Shown here: piece by piece, positions 1-6,939 of the stretch
Numbering within the stretch: the first letter of the stretch is position 1
Layout of the letters: the number at the start of each line of letters is the position of its first letter
NCBI RefSeq assembly: GCF_006717145.1
Contig: NZ_VFQF01000002.1
Span: 124,001 to 188,000 of the forward strand
DNA length: 64,000 bases
Source: Humibacillus xanthopallidus
Lineage (GTDB): Bacteria; Actinomycetota; Actinomycetes; Actinomycetales; Dermatophilaceae
Reading direction: 5' to 3'
Notes under the pieces: model-generated
The model's database searches: none
The model's input: the letters and a program-made list of their open reading frames with translations, nothing else
Told to the model about the DNA's origin: nothing
Translations under genes and position numbers: made by a program

Positions 1-140
1 GCTGCGAGCACGAGCATCGTCCAGAAGGCCGAACGCTTGGCCCGGACGTCGCCCTCGTTGAGGTCGAGCTCGGAGGTCAGCTCGTCGAGGGTCCGCCGCT
101 GGTTGTCCGGGAGCACCCGTGCCCTGAGTCCGATGTCCAT
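1..140 (-). CDS. DUF389-family membrane protein, N-terminal fragment
   Basis: Only the first 46 codons are in the window; the gene runs off the left edge. The ATG is the complement of 138-140. The visible peptide starts MDIGLRARVLPDNQRR, then an acidic stretch, then RAKRSAFWTMLVLA. The R-S-A-F-W motif leading into a hydrophobic helix is how the membrane domain of DUF389 proteins begins. The family is of unknown function, so I assign only the family. It is divergent from the acetyltransferase gene at 217. The call rests on a short fragment; another multi-pass membrane protein is possible. Confidence 0.55.
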   Translation of the reverse strand, partial: MDIGLRARVLPDNQRRTLDELTSELDLNEGDVRAKRSAFWTMLVLA

Positions 141-216
141 GGCGTCAGTGTGTCGGAGCGGGGTCGGCCCGGCATGGGGTTCACGCGGTGGCGCCGATCC
201 GTCCTAGCATCCGGGA

Positions 217-747
217 ATGCCCGTTCGCCAGGTCCGTGACGCCACCGCCGCCGATGCGCGGGCGTGCACGGGCATCTACGCCCCCTACGTCACCGACACC
301 GCCGTCACCTTCGAGGCGGACCCGCCGAGCGTGCCGGAGATGGCGCTGCGTATCGAGGGCGCCCAGCGTCGCCACGCCTGGCTCGTCCTCGAGGAGGACG
401 GCGAGGTCGTCGGCTACGCGTACGCCGGGCCGTTCAAGGAGCGAGCAGCCTACCGCTGGTCGTGCGAGGTGTCGGTCTACCTCGCGCCCACCCGGCACGG
501 CACCGGCGGCGGGCGCGCGCTCTACGAGGCCCTGCTCGCACGGCTGACCGAGCGCGGCTATCGCATGGCGGCCGCTGGGATGACACAGCCCAACGAGGCC
601 AGCGCCCGGTTGCACGCGGCGCTGGGCTTCGAGCCGGTCGGCACCTTCCGCGCCGTGGGCTGGAAGCACGGCGCCTGGCGTGACGTCACGTGGGTCCAGC
701 GGCCCCTCCGCGACGCGACCGCCGCCCCGGGCGCCGACCCCACCTGA
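217..747 (+). CDS. GNAT acetyltransferase, phosphinothricin-acetyltransferase-like
   Basis: A 176-residue single-domain GNAT protein that would transfer acetyl from acetyl-CoA to an amino group of a small molecule in the cytoplasm. The N-terminal half has IYAPYVTDTAVTFE, typical of the Pat/Bar and MnaT subfamily (the TAVTFE or TA.SFE signature). Acetyl-CoA binding motif A appears near residues 90-105 as YLAPTRHGTGGGRALYEAL, followed by a C-terminal N-E-A-S-x-R-L-H helix and the G-F-E-x-V-G-T-F turn. Length fits the family (about 170-180 aa). Substrate is not determined: the family includes phosphinothricin, methionine sulfoximine and other amino-acid acetylases. It converges on the ene-reductase gene across a repeat-rich hairpin region. 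Confidence 0.85.
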   Translation: MPVRQVRDATAADARACTGIYAPYVTDTAVTFEADPPSVPEMALRIEGAQRRHAWLVLEEDGEVVGYAYAGPFKERAAYRWSCEVSVYLAPTRHGTGGGRALYEALLARLTERGYRMAAAGMTQPNEASARLHAALGFEPVGTFRAVGWKHGAWRDVTWVQRPLRDATAAPGADPT

Positions 748-759
748 CGCATACGCCAA

Positions 760-791
760 GAAGTGGCCACTCGAAGTCGAGTGGCCACTTC
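760..791. terminator. Bidirectional terminator-like hairpin
   Basis: Perfect 15-bp inverted repeat, GAAGTGGCCACTCGA (760-774) and its complement (777-791), with only two bases between the arms. It lies between the convergent acetyltransferase and ene-reductase genes, so it can stop transcription from both. There is no U-tract, as is common in high-GC actinobacteria. The right arm is part of the 32-bp tandem repeat that follows. Confidence 0.6.
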
Positions 792-898
792 TGGTCGGGT
801 CCTCGAAGTCGAATGGCCAGTTCTCGTCGGGTCATCCCTGTCGAGTGGCCACTTCTCGTCGGGTCCTGCCTGTCGAGTGGCCACTTCTCGACGGGTCA
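776..898. repeat. Tandem 32-bp repeat, about 3.8 units
   Basis: Four head-to-tail units start at 776, 808, 840 and 872 with an exact 32-bp period. Each begins GTCGAGTGGCCACTTCT (unit 2 has two changes) and ends CGGGTC plus a variable 7-base tail. The last unit is cut off by, and overlaps, the stop codon of the ene-reductase gene (896-898). The GTCGAGTGGCC core recurs in the intergenic hairpin at 11.4-11.5 kb. Confidence 0.85.
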
Positions 899-1966
899 GG
901 TGAGGGTGGGGTAGTCCGTGTAGCCCTCGGCGCCGCCGCCGTAGAAGGTCGCCTGGTTCGGCTCGTTGAGCGGGGCGCCCTCTCGCCACCGGCGCACGAG
1001 GTCGGGGTTGGCGAGGAACTCGCGACCCACCGCGACGAGGTCGCCGAGGTCGCGCTCGAGGATGTCCTCGACGTCGGCCAGCTGGGTCACCGAGCCGAAG
1101 CCCGTGTTGAGGATGACCGGGCCGTCGAAGCGCTTGCGCAGGTGGCGGACGAGGTCGGACTCCGGGTCGCCGAGGATGCTGAGGTAGGCGAGCCCGAGCG
1201 GAGCAATGCCCTCGACGAGCGCCTCGTAGGTCGCGGCGGTGTCGGCCTCGTCCTGCTCGAGCACGCCCTGGATGTTGTGCGACGGCGAGATGCGGATGCC
1301 GACGCGGTCTGCGCCGATCGCCTCTGCGACGGCCGTGGTGATCTCGACCGTGAGGCGCGCCCGGTTCTCCGGGGAGCCGCCGTAGGCGTCGGTGCGCTGG
1401 TTGCTCGACGGGGCGAGGAACTGGTGGGGGAGGTAGCCGTTGGCCGCGTGCACCTCGACGCCGTCGAGGCCCGCAGCCACGGCCTGGCGAGCAGCGTGCA
1501 CGAACTCGGCGACGAGGGAGGGGATCTCGTCGGTCTCAAGCGCGCGCGGCGTGGCGAAGTCCTGCTGCCCGCTCGGCGTGACGATCTGGCCCGCCGCGGC
1601 GATGGCGCTCGGGGCGACGCTCTCGAGACCGTTCTTGTTGTCAGGGTGCGCGATGCGGCCCGCGTGCATCAGCTGCACGACGACGTGCCCGCCGCCCGCG
1701 TGCACGGCGTCCGCCACGAGGCGCCACCCGGCGACCTGCTCGTCGGAGTGGACGCCGGGGGTGTCGAGGTAGCCCTGGCCGACAGCGCTCGGCTGCGTTC
1801 CCTCGGTGATGATGAGACCGGCGCTCGCGCGCTGGCCGTAGTACGTCGCGTTCAGCTCGGTCGGCGCCTGGCCCTCGCCCGCGCGGTTGCGCGTCAGGGG
1901 GGCCATGACGAACCGCTGGGGAAGGTCCCAGCGGCCGATGCGGATGCTCTCGAAGGCCTTGGACAC
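896..1966 (-). CDS. Old Yellow Enzyme family ene-reductase (NemA-like)
   Basis: A 356-residue FMN-dependent NAD(P)H oxidoreductase of the OYE family, expected to reduce activated C=C bonds of enones or nitro compounds in the cytoplasm. It begins F-E-S-I-R-I-G-R, followed by the FMN-binding R-F-V-M-A-P-L-T-R motif at 18-26. The substrate-anion pair is H173 and N176 in HAANGYL, and Y178 is the usual proton donor. The phosphate-binding region GFGSVTQLADVEDIL and VGREFLANPDLV follow near the C-terminus. Full length for the family. Single gene; its 3' end abuts the 32-bp repeats, and no regulator is adjacent. Confidence 0.93.
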   Translation of the reverse strand: MSKAFESIRIGRWDLPQRFVMAPLTRNRAGEGQAPTELNATYYGQRASAGLIITEGTQPSAVGQGYLDTPGVHSDEQVAGWRLVADAVHAGGGHVVVQLMHAGRIAHPDNKNGLESVAPSAIAAAGQIVTPSGQQDFATPRALETDEIPSLVAEFVHAARQAVAAGLDGVEVHAANGYLPHQFLAPSSNQRTDAYGGSPENRARLTVEITTAVAEAIGADRVGIRISPSHNIQGVLEQDEADTAATYEALVEGIAPLGLAYLSILGDPESDLVRHLRKRFDGPVILNTGFGSVTQLADVEDILERDLGDLVAVGREFLANPDLVRRWREGAPLNEPNQATFYGGGAEGYTDYPTLT

Positions 1967-2189
1967 GGGCCAGCTCCTTGGGGGTCGGAAGTTCTTGGTG
2001 ATGCTTCAACTACCCAATGGACAAGCGAGGGCCACGGCCGCGCATTCCCGAACGTTCGCGAGGTGGGCGGGCGATGAGCGCGCGGTGGGTCCGGACGGAG
2101 GGGACGGCATACGCCGACGGCCGCCGACGCGGGAGGCCTGGAAGGACCACCTGCGTCGGTGAGGGCCCGCCGTTCTCGGGGGACGACGA

Positions 2190-2220
2190 AGGGCGGGGGA
2201 TGGCAACCATCCCCCGCCCT
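2190..2220 (-). terminator. Terminator hairpin of the CHAP hydrolase gene
   Basis: Perfect 14-bp stem AGGGCGGGGGATGG (2190-2203) with a 3-base loop and its complement (2207-2220), 20 bases downstream of the CHAP gene stop codon. Weaker complementarity (CGTTCTCG / CGAGAACG) extends outside it. The rest of 1967-2189 shows no gene; it must hold the promoter of the ene-reductase gene but I see no convincing -35/-10 pair. Confidence 0.75.
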
Positions 2221-2240
2221 CGCGAGAACGCCGCGTCAGA

Positions 2241-3137
2241 TCACGGAGCGTAGATGTAGCGCATGCCTGGACCGTTGGTCAGCGTGCGCGTGTTGTAGTT
2301 GTACGGGCCGGCAAGGGCGTTCATCTCGATGATGGTGACCTTGTTGCCGCTGACGCCCGTCACCCAGGCGACGTGGCCGACGCTGGAGGAGCCCTGCACG
2401 CCGGGCTGCATCACGAGGATGGAGCGCGTGCGCGGGACGCTGCTCACGGTGTAGCCGGCAGCAGCGGCACCGGAGCCCCAGACCATCGCGTTGCCGGTCC
2501 AGCCGCCGGGGTAGTACCCCTCGGACTGGTACCACTTCGCGAGGGCGCCCCACGTGCACTGGCCCGGGGTGGCCCAGTTGTGCGAGGAGCGGGTGCCCGA
2601 GGAGGCGCTCGGCGCGGAGGCGTTGGTCGTCGACTTCGTCGCCGAGGTGCTCGAGGTGAGCGAACGACGGGTCAGGTCACGCGACGCCTTGGCGGCGGCG
2701 GCCTTGCGAGTGGCGGCAGCCTTGGCCGCAGCGCGCTCGGTCTTGACCTGGATGTCCTCGATGACGACCGGCTTGGCCGGAGCCTTGCGAGCCGCGATCG
2801 CGGCCTGCGGCTGGGCGGAGAAGCCGATGGTCGTCAGGGCCGAGGCCGCTGCCGGAGCAGCTGTGGTGGCCGGGCCCACGACGGCGGGGGAGGCCTCGGT
2901 GGCCGCCTGGGGGGCGGTGCCGATGTTGGCGACGTTGGCAGCGACCGGGCTGGAGCCGCTCACGGTCTCGGCGCTGGCCGAGCCTGCGAAGCTGGCCACG
3001 AGGCCACCGGTGGCCGCGACGACAGCCGCGCCCTTCATGGCCGGCTGGGCCGACTCACGGGCGAGAAGCTTGAGTTCGTTCAGGGGGTTGTGACGCCCGG
3101 GCGCACGGTGGCGTCCGCGGATGTTCTCGATGCTCAC
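2241..3137 (-). CDS. Secreted CHAP-domain peptidoglycan hydrolase
   Basis: A 298-residue exported protein. Residues 1-56 carry a basic start, a hydrophobic stretch and an A-S-A cleavage-type site, so it is likely a signal peptide or anchor. Residues 57-185 are a low-complexity Ala/Ser/Lys linker. The C-terminal CHAP domain (about 185-298) has the catalytic cysteine in PGQCTWGA (C194), the histidine in VGHVAWV (H255) and a polar third residue in the I-I-E-M-N segment. CHAP domains cut peptidoglycan as amidases or endopeptidases. The 5' leader is a c-di-AMP riboswitch, which in actinobacteria typically controls cell-wall hydrolases such as Rpf and NlpC/P60 proteins. That context supports a role in wall remodelling. 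Confidence 0.9.
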   Translation of the reverse strand: MSIENIRGRHRAPGRHNPLNELKLLARESAQPAMKGAAVVAATGGLVASFAGSASAETVSGSSPVAANVANIGTAPQAATEASPAVVGPATTAAPAAASALTTIGFSAQPQAAIAARKAPAKPVVIEDIQVKTERAAAKAAATRKAAAAKASRDLTRRSLTSSTSATKSTTNASAPSASSGTRSSHNWATPGQCTWGALAKWYQSEGYYPGGWTGNAMVWGSGAAAAGYTVSSVPRTRSILVMQPGVQGSSSVGHVAWVTGVSGNKVTIIEMNALAGPYNYNTRTLTNGPGMRYIYAP

Positions 3138-3224
3138 ACTTGCTACCTCTCCGCGCCTACGAAGTTAGCTGTCGGGTTCGGGCGGGGAGGTTGATGCCCG
3201 GTTCTCGCCCCGTTCGTGCTGCGC

Positions 3225-3385
3225 ACGATCTGGGTAGGAACTTCACCCCAAGGGAGTCCGAAGTCGTTGCGTCGGACACCCGGAGAAACCTGTGGTTCCT
3301 CCGCTCCTGTCACAAGGTCTGCTGTGCCCCGCGAGGTGGTGACAGGACTAGGCGGTCCACCTCACGAGTGTCCGAACCGGATGGC
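3225..3385 (-). promoter_or_regulatory. c-di-AMP riboswitch (ydaO/yuaA class)
   Basis: On the minus strand the leader of the CHAP gene contains GACAGGAGCGGAGGAACC (complement of about 3295-3312) and, downstream, TTGGGGTGAAG (complement of 3240-3250). This pair is the conserved core of the ydaO class as found before rpfA and other actinobacterial wall-hydrolase genes. A CCTGTCAC...GTGACAGG stem sits just 5' of the core. c-di-AMP binding would be expected to reduce expression. Ends are approximate; 3138-3224 is the remaining leader. Confidence 0.85.
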
Positions 3386-3689
3386 CGGACGATGGAACGA
3401 TAGACGAGTCAACTGCCCAATGTCACGTCGCGGTAACGGCGACGCGCGGAGTTGGCGAGTGATATCCCTTTTCTTCCGCGTGACCTGCCCTTTGCCAACG
3501 CTTTACTGAGACGCAGGTCACAGTGTGGCCCGGGTGTGGGGCGCGCGCGGGAGCCCCCCGATGCGGTATGCCGTCCCGCTCGGTCACCGGGTCCGGTGCG
3601 GGGAGCGCTGGCCCGCCCCCGCGGCCTCCAGCGTGCCTCGCAAGGGCGCCGGGCGGCATACCTGCGTGGCGTGGCGGGGGTGGACGGGG
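3386..3689. other. Intergenic stretch with no recognised gene
   Basis: Lies between the riboswitch and the terminator of the sortase operon. It must contain the promoter of the riboswitch-CHAP transcript, read leftwards. I see no reading frame with a plausible start and no clear -35/-10 pair. Two copies of the GTATGCCG octamer lie here, at about 3565 and 3653. Confidence 0.5.
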
Positions 3690-3726
3690 TGGCGCGCGGC
3701 GACTCCCCTCCTGTCGCCGCGCGCCA
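3690..3726 (-). terminator. Terminator hairpin of the CHRD-sortase operon
   Basis: Perfect 14-bp stem, TGGCGCGCGGCGAC (3690-3703) with its complement at 3713-3726 and a 9-base loop, about 30 bases past the sortase stop codon. Confidence 0.7.
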
Positions 3727-3756
3727 CCTGTCTGGGGGAGTCCGTCGGAGCGGCTG

Positions 3757-4539
3757 CTAGCTCGTGCTCGTCAGGTGCCCGAAGACCACGACGTTGTCGC
3801 GGTACTCGTTGCGGCTGTCGACCGGCCCGCCGCACGTGACGAGACGGATCTCGCTCCGCGTGAAGTCGCCTTTGTAGACGAGGTCGGTCGGGAACGCAGC
3901 CTTCGGGTAGGCCTTGACGCGGTCGACGGTGAACGTCGCCGTCGTGCGGTCCTTGCGGGTGATGGCGACGGTGTCGCCGGGGCGAACCTTGCCCAGGCTC
4001 CAGAAGATGCCCTTGCGGCCCTCCGGTGAGTCCACGTGTGCCCCGAGGACGGCGGGGCCGAGCTGTCCCGGCGTGGGACCTGCTTGGTAGAGGCCGACCT
4101 CGTCCTCGGTGCCGGGCACCGAGAGGGCCCCGTTCTCCTGCACGGCCAGGTCGACGAAGGTCGTGGACGTCAGCCTGATTGAGGGGATCACGATCTTCGT
4201 CGGCTGCGAGGCGGGCAGGAAGTCGCCGAACGATGCCTCGCCGGTGGGTGTATCGGTGGGTGTATCGGTGGGTGTGGTCGTGGGAGACGGCGACGAATTC
4301 GCCTCGTGCTCAGTGCTCGTCGACGACAAGCCCCCTGTCGTCTCGGGCGACCGACCCGTCGACGCGGCGGCGACGGGCCCGGGAGGGAAGTCGTGTCCGC
4401 GGTCGCCACGGAAGCCCAGGAGGAGGGCGACCCCGGCGACGACGAGCAGGACCAGCGTGGCCGCCGCGGCGACGATGACGCCGCGGCGGCCTCCGGTCGT
4501 GCCGGTCGTGCTGGTCGTGCTGGTCGGGCTGGGACTCAT
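3757..4539 (-). CDS. Class F sortase
   Basis: A 260-residue membrane-anchored transpeptidase. A cytoplasmic Ser/Thr-rich tail of about 18 residues is followed by one membrane helix (about 19-43), a Ser/Thr/Pro linker with a T-D-T-P repeat, and the sortase beta-barrel. Catalytic residues are H168 in LGAHVDS, C236 in LVTCGG and an arginine in SRNEYRDN (R243 or R247). The T-C-G-G context and small size fit class F. The linker repeat is encoded by a 12-bp tandem repeat near 4254-4285. The start codon overlaps the stop of the CHRD-domain gene (ATGA at 4538-4541 on the opposite strand), so the two are translationally coupled and that protein is the likely substrate. Confidence 0.9.
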   Translation of the reverse strand: MSPSPTSTTSTTGTTGGRRGVIVAAAATLVLLVVAGVALLLGFRGDRGHDFPPGPVAAASTGRSPETTGGLSSTSTEHEANSSPSPTTTPTDTPTDTPTGEASFGDFLPASQPTKIVIPSIRLTSTTFVDLAVQENGALSVPGTEDEVGLYQAGPTPGQLGPAVLGAHVDSPEGRKGIFWSLGKVRPGDTVAITRKDRTTATFTVDRVKAYPKAAFPTDLVYKGDFTRSEIRLVTCGGPVDSRNEYRDNVVVFGHLTSTS

Positions 4540-5303
4540 CAGCCCCGGGCGCGCTGACGGCGCGCGGCAATGGCTCCGGAGCCGGCGGCGGCCACGAGGG
4601 CGGCTCCGCCGACTGCGAGGAGCATGCCGTTCGTGTTCGTGGTGCCGGCCATGCCGCCACCGGTGTGCATGCCGCCGGTGGGGGCGGCGACGAGGACGCC
4701 ACAGAGAGCCGGGTCGGTCGCCTCGGTGGGCAGGCTCGGGTCGAGGTCGCTCTTGGTGCTGCCGGAGTACTTGCCGTCCTTGTTGTAGTCGACACCGTGG
4801 ATCACGATGGCTGCCTCACCGGAGGCGACCTCCTTGGCGACTGCAGGGGTGACGTTGATGCTGCCGCGCTCGTAGCTGATCTTCCCGCCGGGGGCGGTGT
4901 CGAAACGGTCGACCGCGAGACCGCTCTTGGGGCTCGTGTCACCCGTCTTGGTCAGGGACACGACGATGTCGCCGTAGGCGGGACCACCCTCGGTCGTGTT
5001 GAGGTGGTGGTCGCCGTTCGTGTCGTCGCCGAGGGTCGGGCACTCGTGCCGGGCGGTCTCGCCGTAGTGGATGTGAGCGGCGTGGGGCTGGTCGGGCAGG
5101 AGGCCGGTCGCAGCCATCTCGACCTTGATCTGGGTGCCGGAGACCGTGACCTGGGCGGTGCCGCTGCCCTGCACTCCGTTGCCGGCGACGGGCTTGAGGT
5201 TCGCGCTGACCCATGAGTCGGCGGCGAAGGCGGGGCCGACTGCGAGAGCCATCGCGGCGGCGGCCGCAATGCTGGCGCCTGCGATTCGGGTGGTGGTGCG
5301 CAT
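4539..5303 (-). CDS. Secreted CHRD-domain protein with C-terminal membrane anchor
   Basis: A 254-residue exported protein. Residues 1-29 form a signal peptide ending A-F-A. The body has a CHRD-like beta domain with PHAAHIHYG, followed by GGPAYGDIVVSL and EAAIVIHGVDYNKDG. The tail is a Gly/Met/Thr stretch, one hydrophobic helix and A-A-R-R-Q-R-A-R-G, the layout of a sorting signal, but no LPXTG is present. The start at 5303 is chosen because AAGGAG lies 8 bases before it and the signal peptide begins there. The frame stays open upstream to 5648 only because it crosses the intergenic repeats. The next gene is a class F sortase with overlapping start, implying that this protein is fixed to the wall by it. 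Confidence 0.85.
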   Translation of the reverse strand: MRTTTRIAGASIAAAAAMALAVGPAFAADSWVSANLKPVAGNGVQGSGTAQVTVSGTQIKVEMAATGLLPDQPHAAHIHYGETARHECPTLGDDTNGDHHLNTTEGGPAYGDIVVSLTKTGDTSPKSGLAVDRFDTAPGGKISYERGSINVTPAVAKEVASGEAAIVIHGVDYNKDGKYSGSTKSDLDPSLPTEATDPALCGVLVAAPTGGMHTGGGMAGTTNTNGMLLAVGGAALVAAAGSGAIAARRQRARG

Positions 5304-5741
5304 CTGTGTGCTCCTTGAGGCAGGAGACGAACCGTCGCGCGACCGCTGCTTGATCACCGTGATGACGGGGTCCGTTGACCATCTCCGGGCAGTGGTTCGG
5401 AGGCCGAAGGCAGGCAGATTGGACCATCCGTCCGCAAGGGCTCCCCATGACCCCCGGTTCGAGGTGATGCCGGGAGCCACGTGGGGTCCGCGATCACCTC
5501 GAACCAGGAGTGGGGTGCGCGGCGAATCGGCGCGGGGACTCTCCCCATCCACCCTTCGGTTCGAGGTGATGCCGGGAGCCACGTGGGATCCGCGATCACC
5601 TCGAACCGGGAGTGGCGTGCGCGGCGAATCGGCGCGCGGGCTCCCCATTCACCCCGATTCGAGGTGATGCCGGGAGCCACGTGGGGTCCGCGATCACCTC
5701 GAACCGGCAGTGGGTTCGGTGGGCGCGGGGTGAGTGGTGGG
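5304..5741. repeat. Three-copy intergenic hairpin repeat
   Basis: Near-identical units of about 100 bp. Each holds an 11-bp stem, TTCGAGGTGAT and its complement, enclosing about 24 bases that include GCCGGGAGCCACGTGGG. The hairpins span 5458-5503, 5560-5605 and 5658-5703. Between them are conserved flanks with GGCGAATCGGCGCG and CTCCCCAT. The array lies between the CHRD gene start and the pirin gene stop, both on the minus strand. No coding capacity is assigned. It resembles BIME/REP-type clusters. Confidence 0.85.
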
Positions 5742-6722
5742 TCAGCCGCGGGAGCGGAGGCGGAGGCCCGGCAGCTCCGGGGCTGGGAGCGTCTTCTCCC
5801 AGGCGTCCGGGAACGGCCCGAAGTCGTCGTGCTCGCCACCGCCTCGCGTCTCGCGGGCCTGCTGCCACCGCTCGCGGTAGTCGACGATGTCGTCGTGGCT
5901 GCGCCCGATGAAGTTCCACCACATGACGATCTGCTCGCCGAGCGGTGCGCCGCCGAGGAGCAGCAGCCGGGTCGGCTCATCGCCCGCCTCCACGGTGATG
6001 GACGAGACGCCGGTCGGCACGAAGACGATCTCGCCGGGCTTCGCAGTAGCGGACCCGACGCTGACCGTTCCGGTGTCGCAGAGGAAGCCGTGCTCGTGCC
6101 CCGCGTCGACCCCGATGTCGAGCGAGCCACCGGCGGGCAGCGTCACCTCGGCCCCGACGAGCTCGGTGTGCATCGACACCGGTGAGACCTGACCGAGGAG
6201 GCTGCCGAGGAAGACGAGCACCCGGGCGCCGTCGACGTCGACGACGGGCGGGGCGTAGTGCTCGAAGCCCGGCTCGGCGAAGCGGTGGGCCTCGGGCAGC
6301 GCCACCCACAGCTGCGCACCGTGCAGCGTCGTCGTCTCCGGAGTGGAGTACTCGGAGTGCGCAATTCCTCGACCGGCGGTCATGAGATTCACCTCGCCCG
6401 GTCGGACAACGGCATGAGCGCCGGTCGTGTCGCGGTGTTCTATCTCTCCGGAGAAGAGCCACGAGACGGTCTGCAGGCCGGTGTGCGGATGGCCCGGCAC
6501 GACCATTCCCCCGGTGGTCGACACATCGGCCGGGCCGTAGTGGTCGACGAAGCACCAGGCCCCGATGAGGGAGCGTTCGCGTTGGGGCAGGCTCCGCCGC
6601 ACGAGCATCGCCCGTGGACCGCCCAGCGGCACATCGCGGCTCGGCAGCACGACCGGACCGTGCCGGCCGTCCTCTCGTCCGTCGCAGGTCACCTCGGTGG
6701 GCTGGCGGTCGGGGTTGCTCAC
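5742..6722 (-). CDS. Pirin family protein
   Basis: A 326-residue bicupin. The N-terminal cupin holds the iron-binding set: PGHPHTGLQTVSW and GEIEHRDTTG supply histidines, and MTAGRGIAHSEYS supplies the last His and Glu. This is the canonical pirin arrangement. The C-terminal pirin_C domain has GGSLDIGVDAGHEHGF and PTRLLLLGGAPLGEQIVMWWNF. Bacterial pirins include quercetinases and redox-responsive modulators; which applies here cannot be read from sequence. I place the start at GTG 6722, just before the conserved pirin body; the frame is open to 6863, but that extension looks non-coding. It is upstream of the repeat cluster. Confidence 0.9.
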   Translation of the reverse strand: MSNPDRQPTEVTCDGREDGRHGPVVLPSRDVPLGGPRAMLVRRSLPQRERSLIGAWCFVDHYGPADVSTTGGMVVPGHPHTGLQTVSWLFSGEIEHRDTTGAHAVVRPGEVNLMTAGRGIAHSEYSTPETTTLHGAQLWVALPEAHRFAEPGFEHYAPPVVDVDGARVLVFLGSLLGQVSPVSMHTELVGAEVTLPAGGSLDIGVDAGHEHGFLCDTGTVSVGSATAKPGEIVFVPTGVSSITVEAGDEPTRLLLLGGAPLGEQIVMWWNFIGRSHDDIVDYRERWQQARETRGGGEHDDFGPFPDAWEKTLPAPELPGLRLRSRG

Positions 6723-6939
6723 CCTCGCGAGCGTAGTCTCCGACCCTCTCTCGCACCCGGACGAAGGGCACGGTCTCCCTGGCGGCCGGGCCGCATCCGC
6801 CCGGTCGCCACAAGATCGCCAGCCATTCACCCGGTTGTCCAGACAATTGCAGCCCGTACCCATTTCAACGCGCGCATTCTTCGTGGCCGTCTTAGCATCG
6901 AGCCACTATTGGTCGGGGGAAGACAGGGAAGGTCAGTGC

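Noticed and set aside
776-898. CRISPR-like array
   Set aside because: Units are head to tail with no spacers of constant size and no cas genes nearby.
5304-5648. In-frame extension upstream of the CHRD protein start
   Set aside because: It only translates the hairpin repeats; a ribosome binding site and signal peptide mark 5303 as the start.
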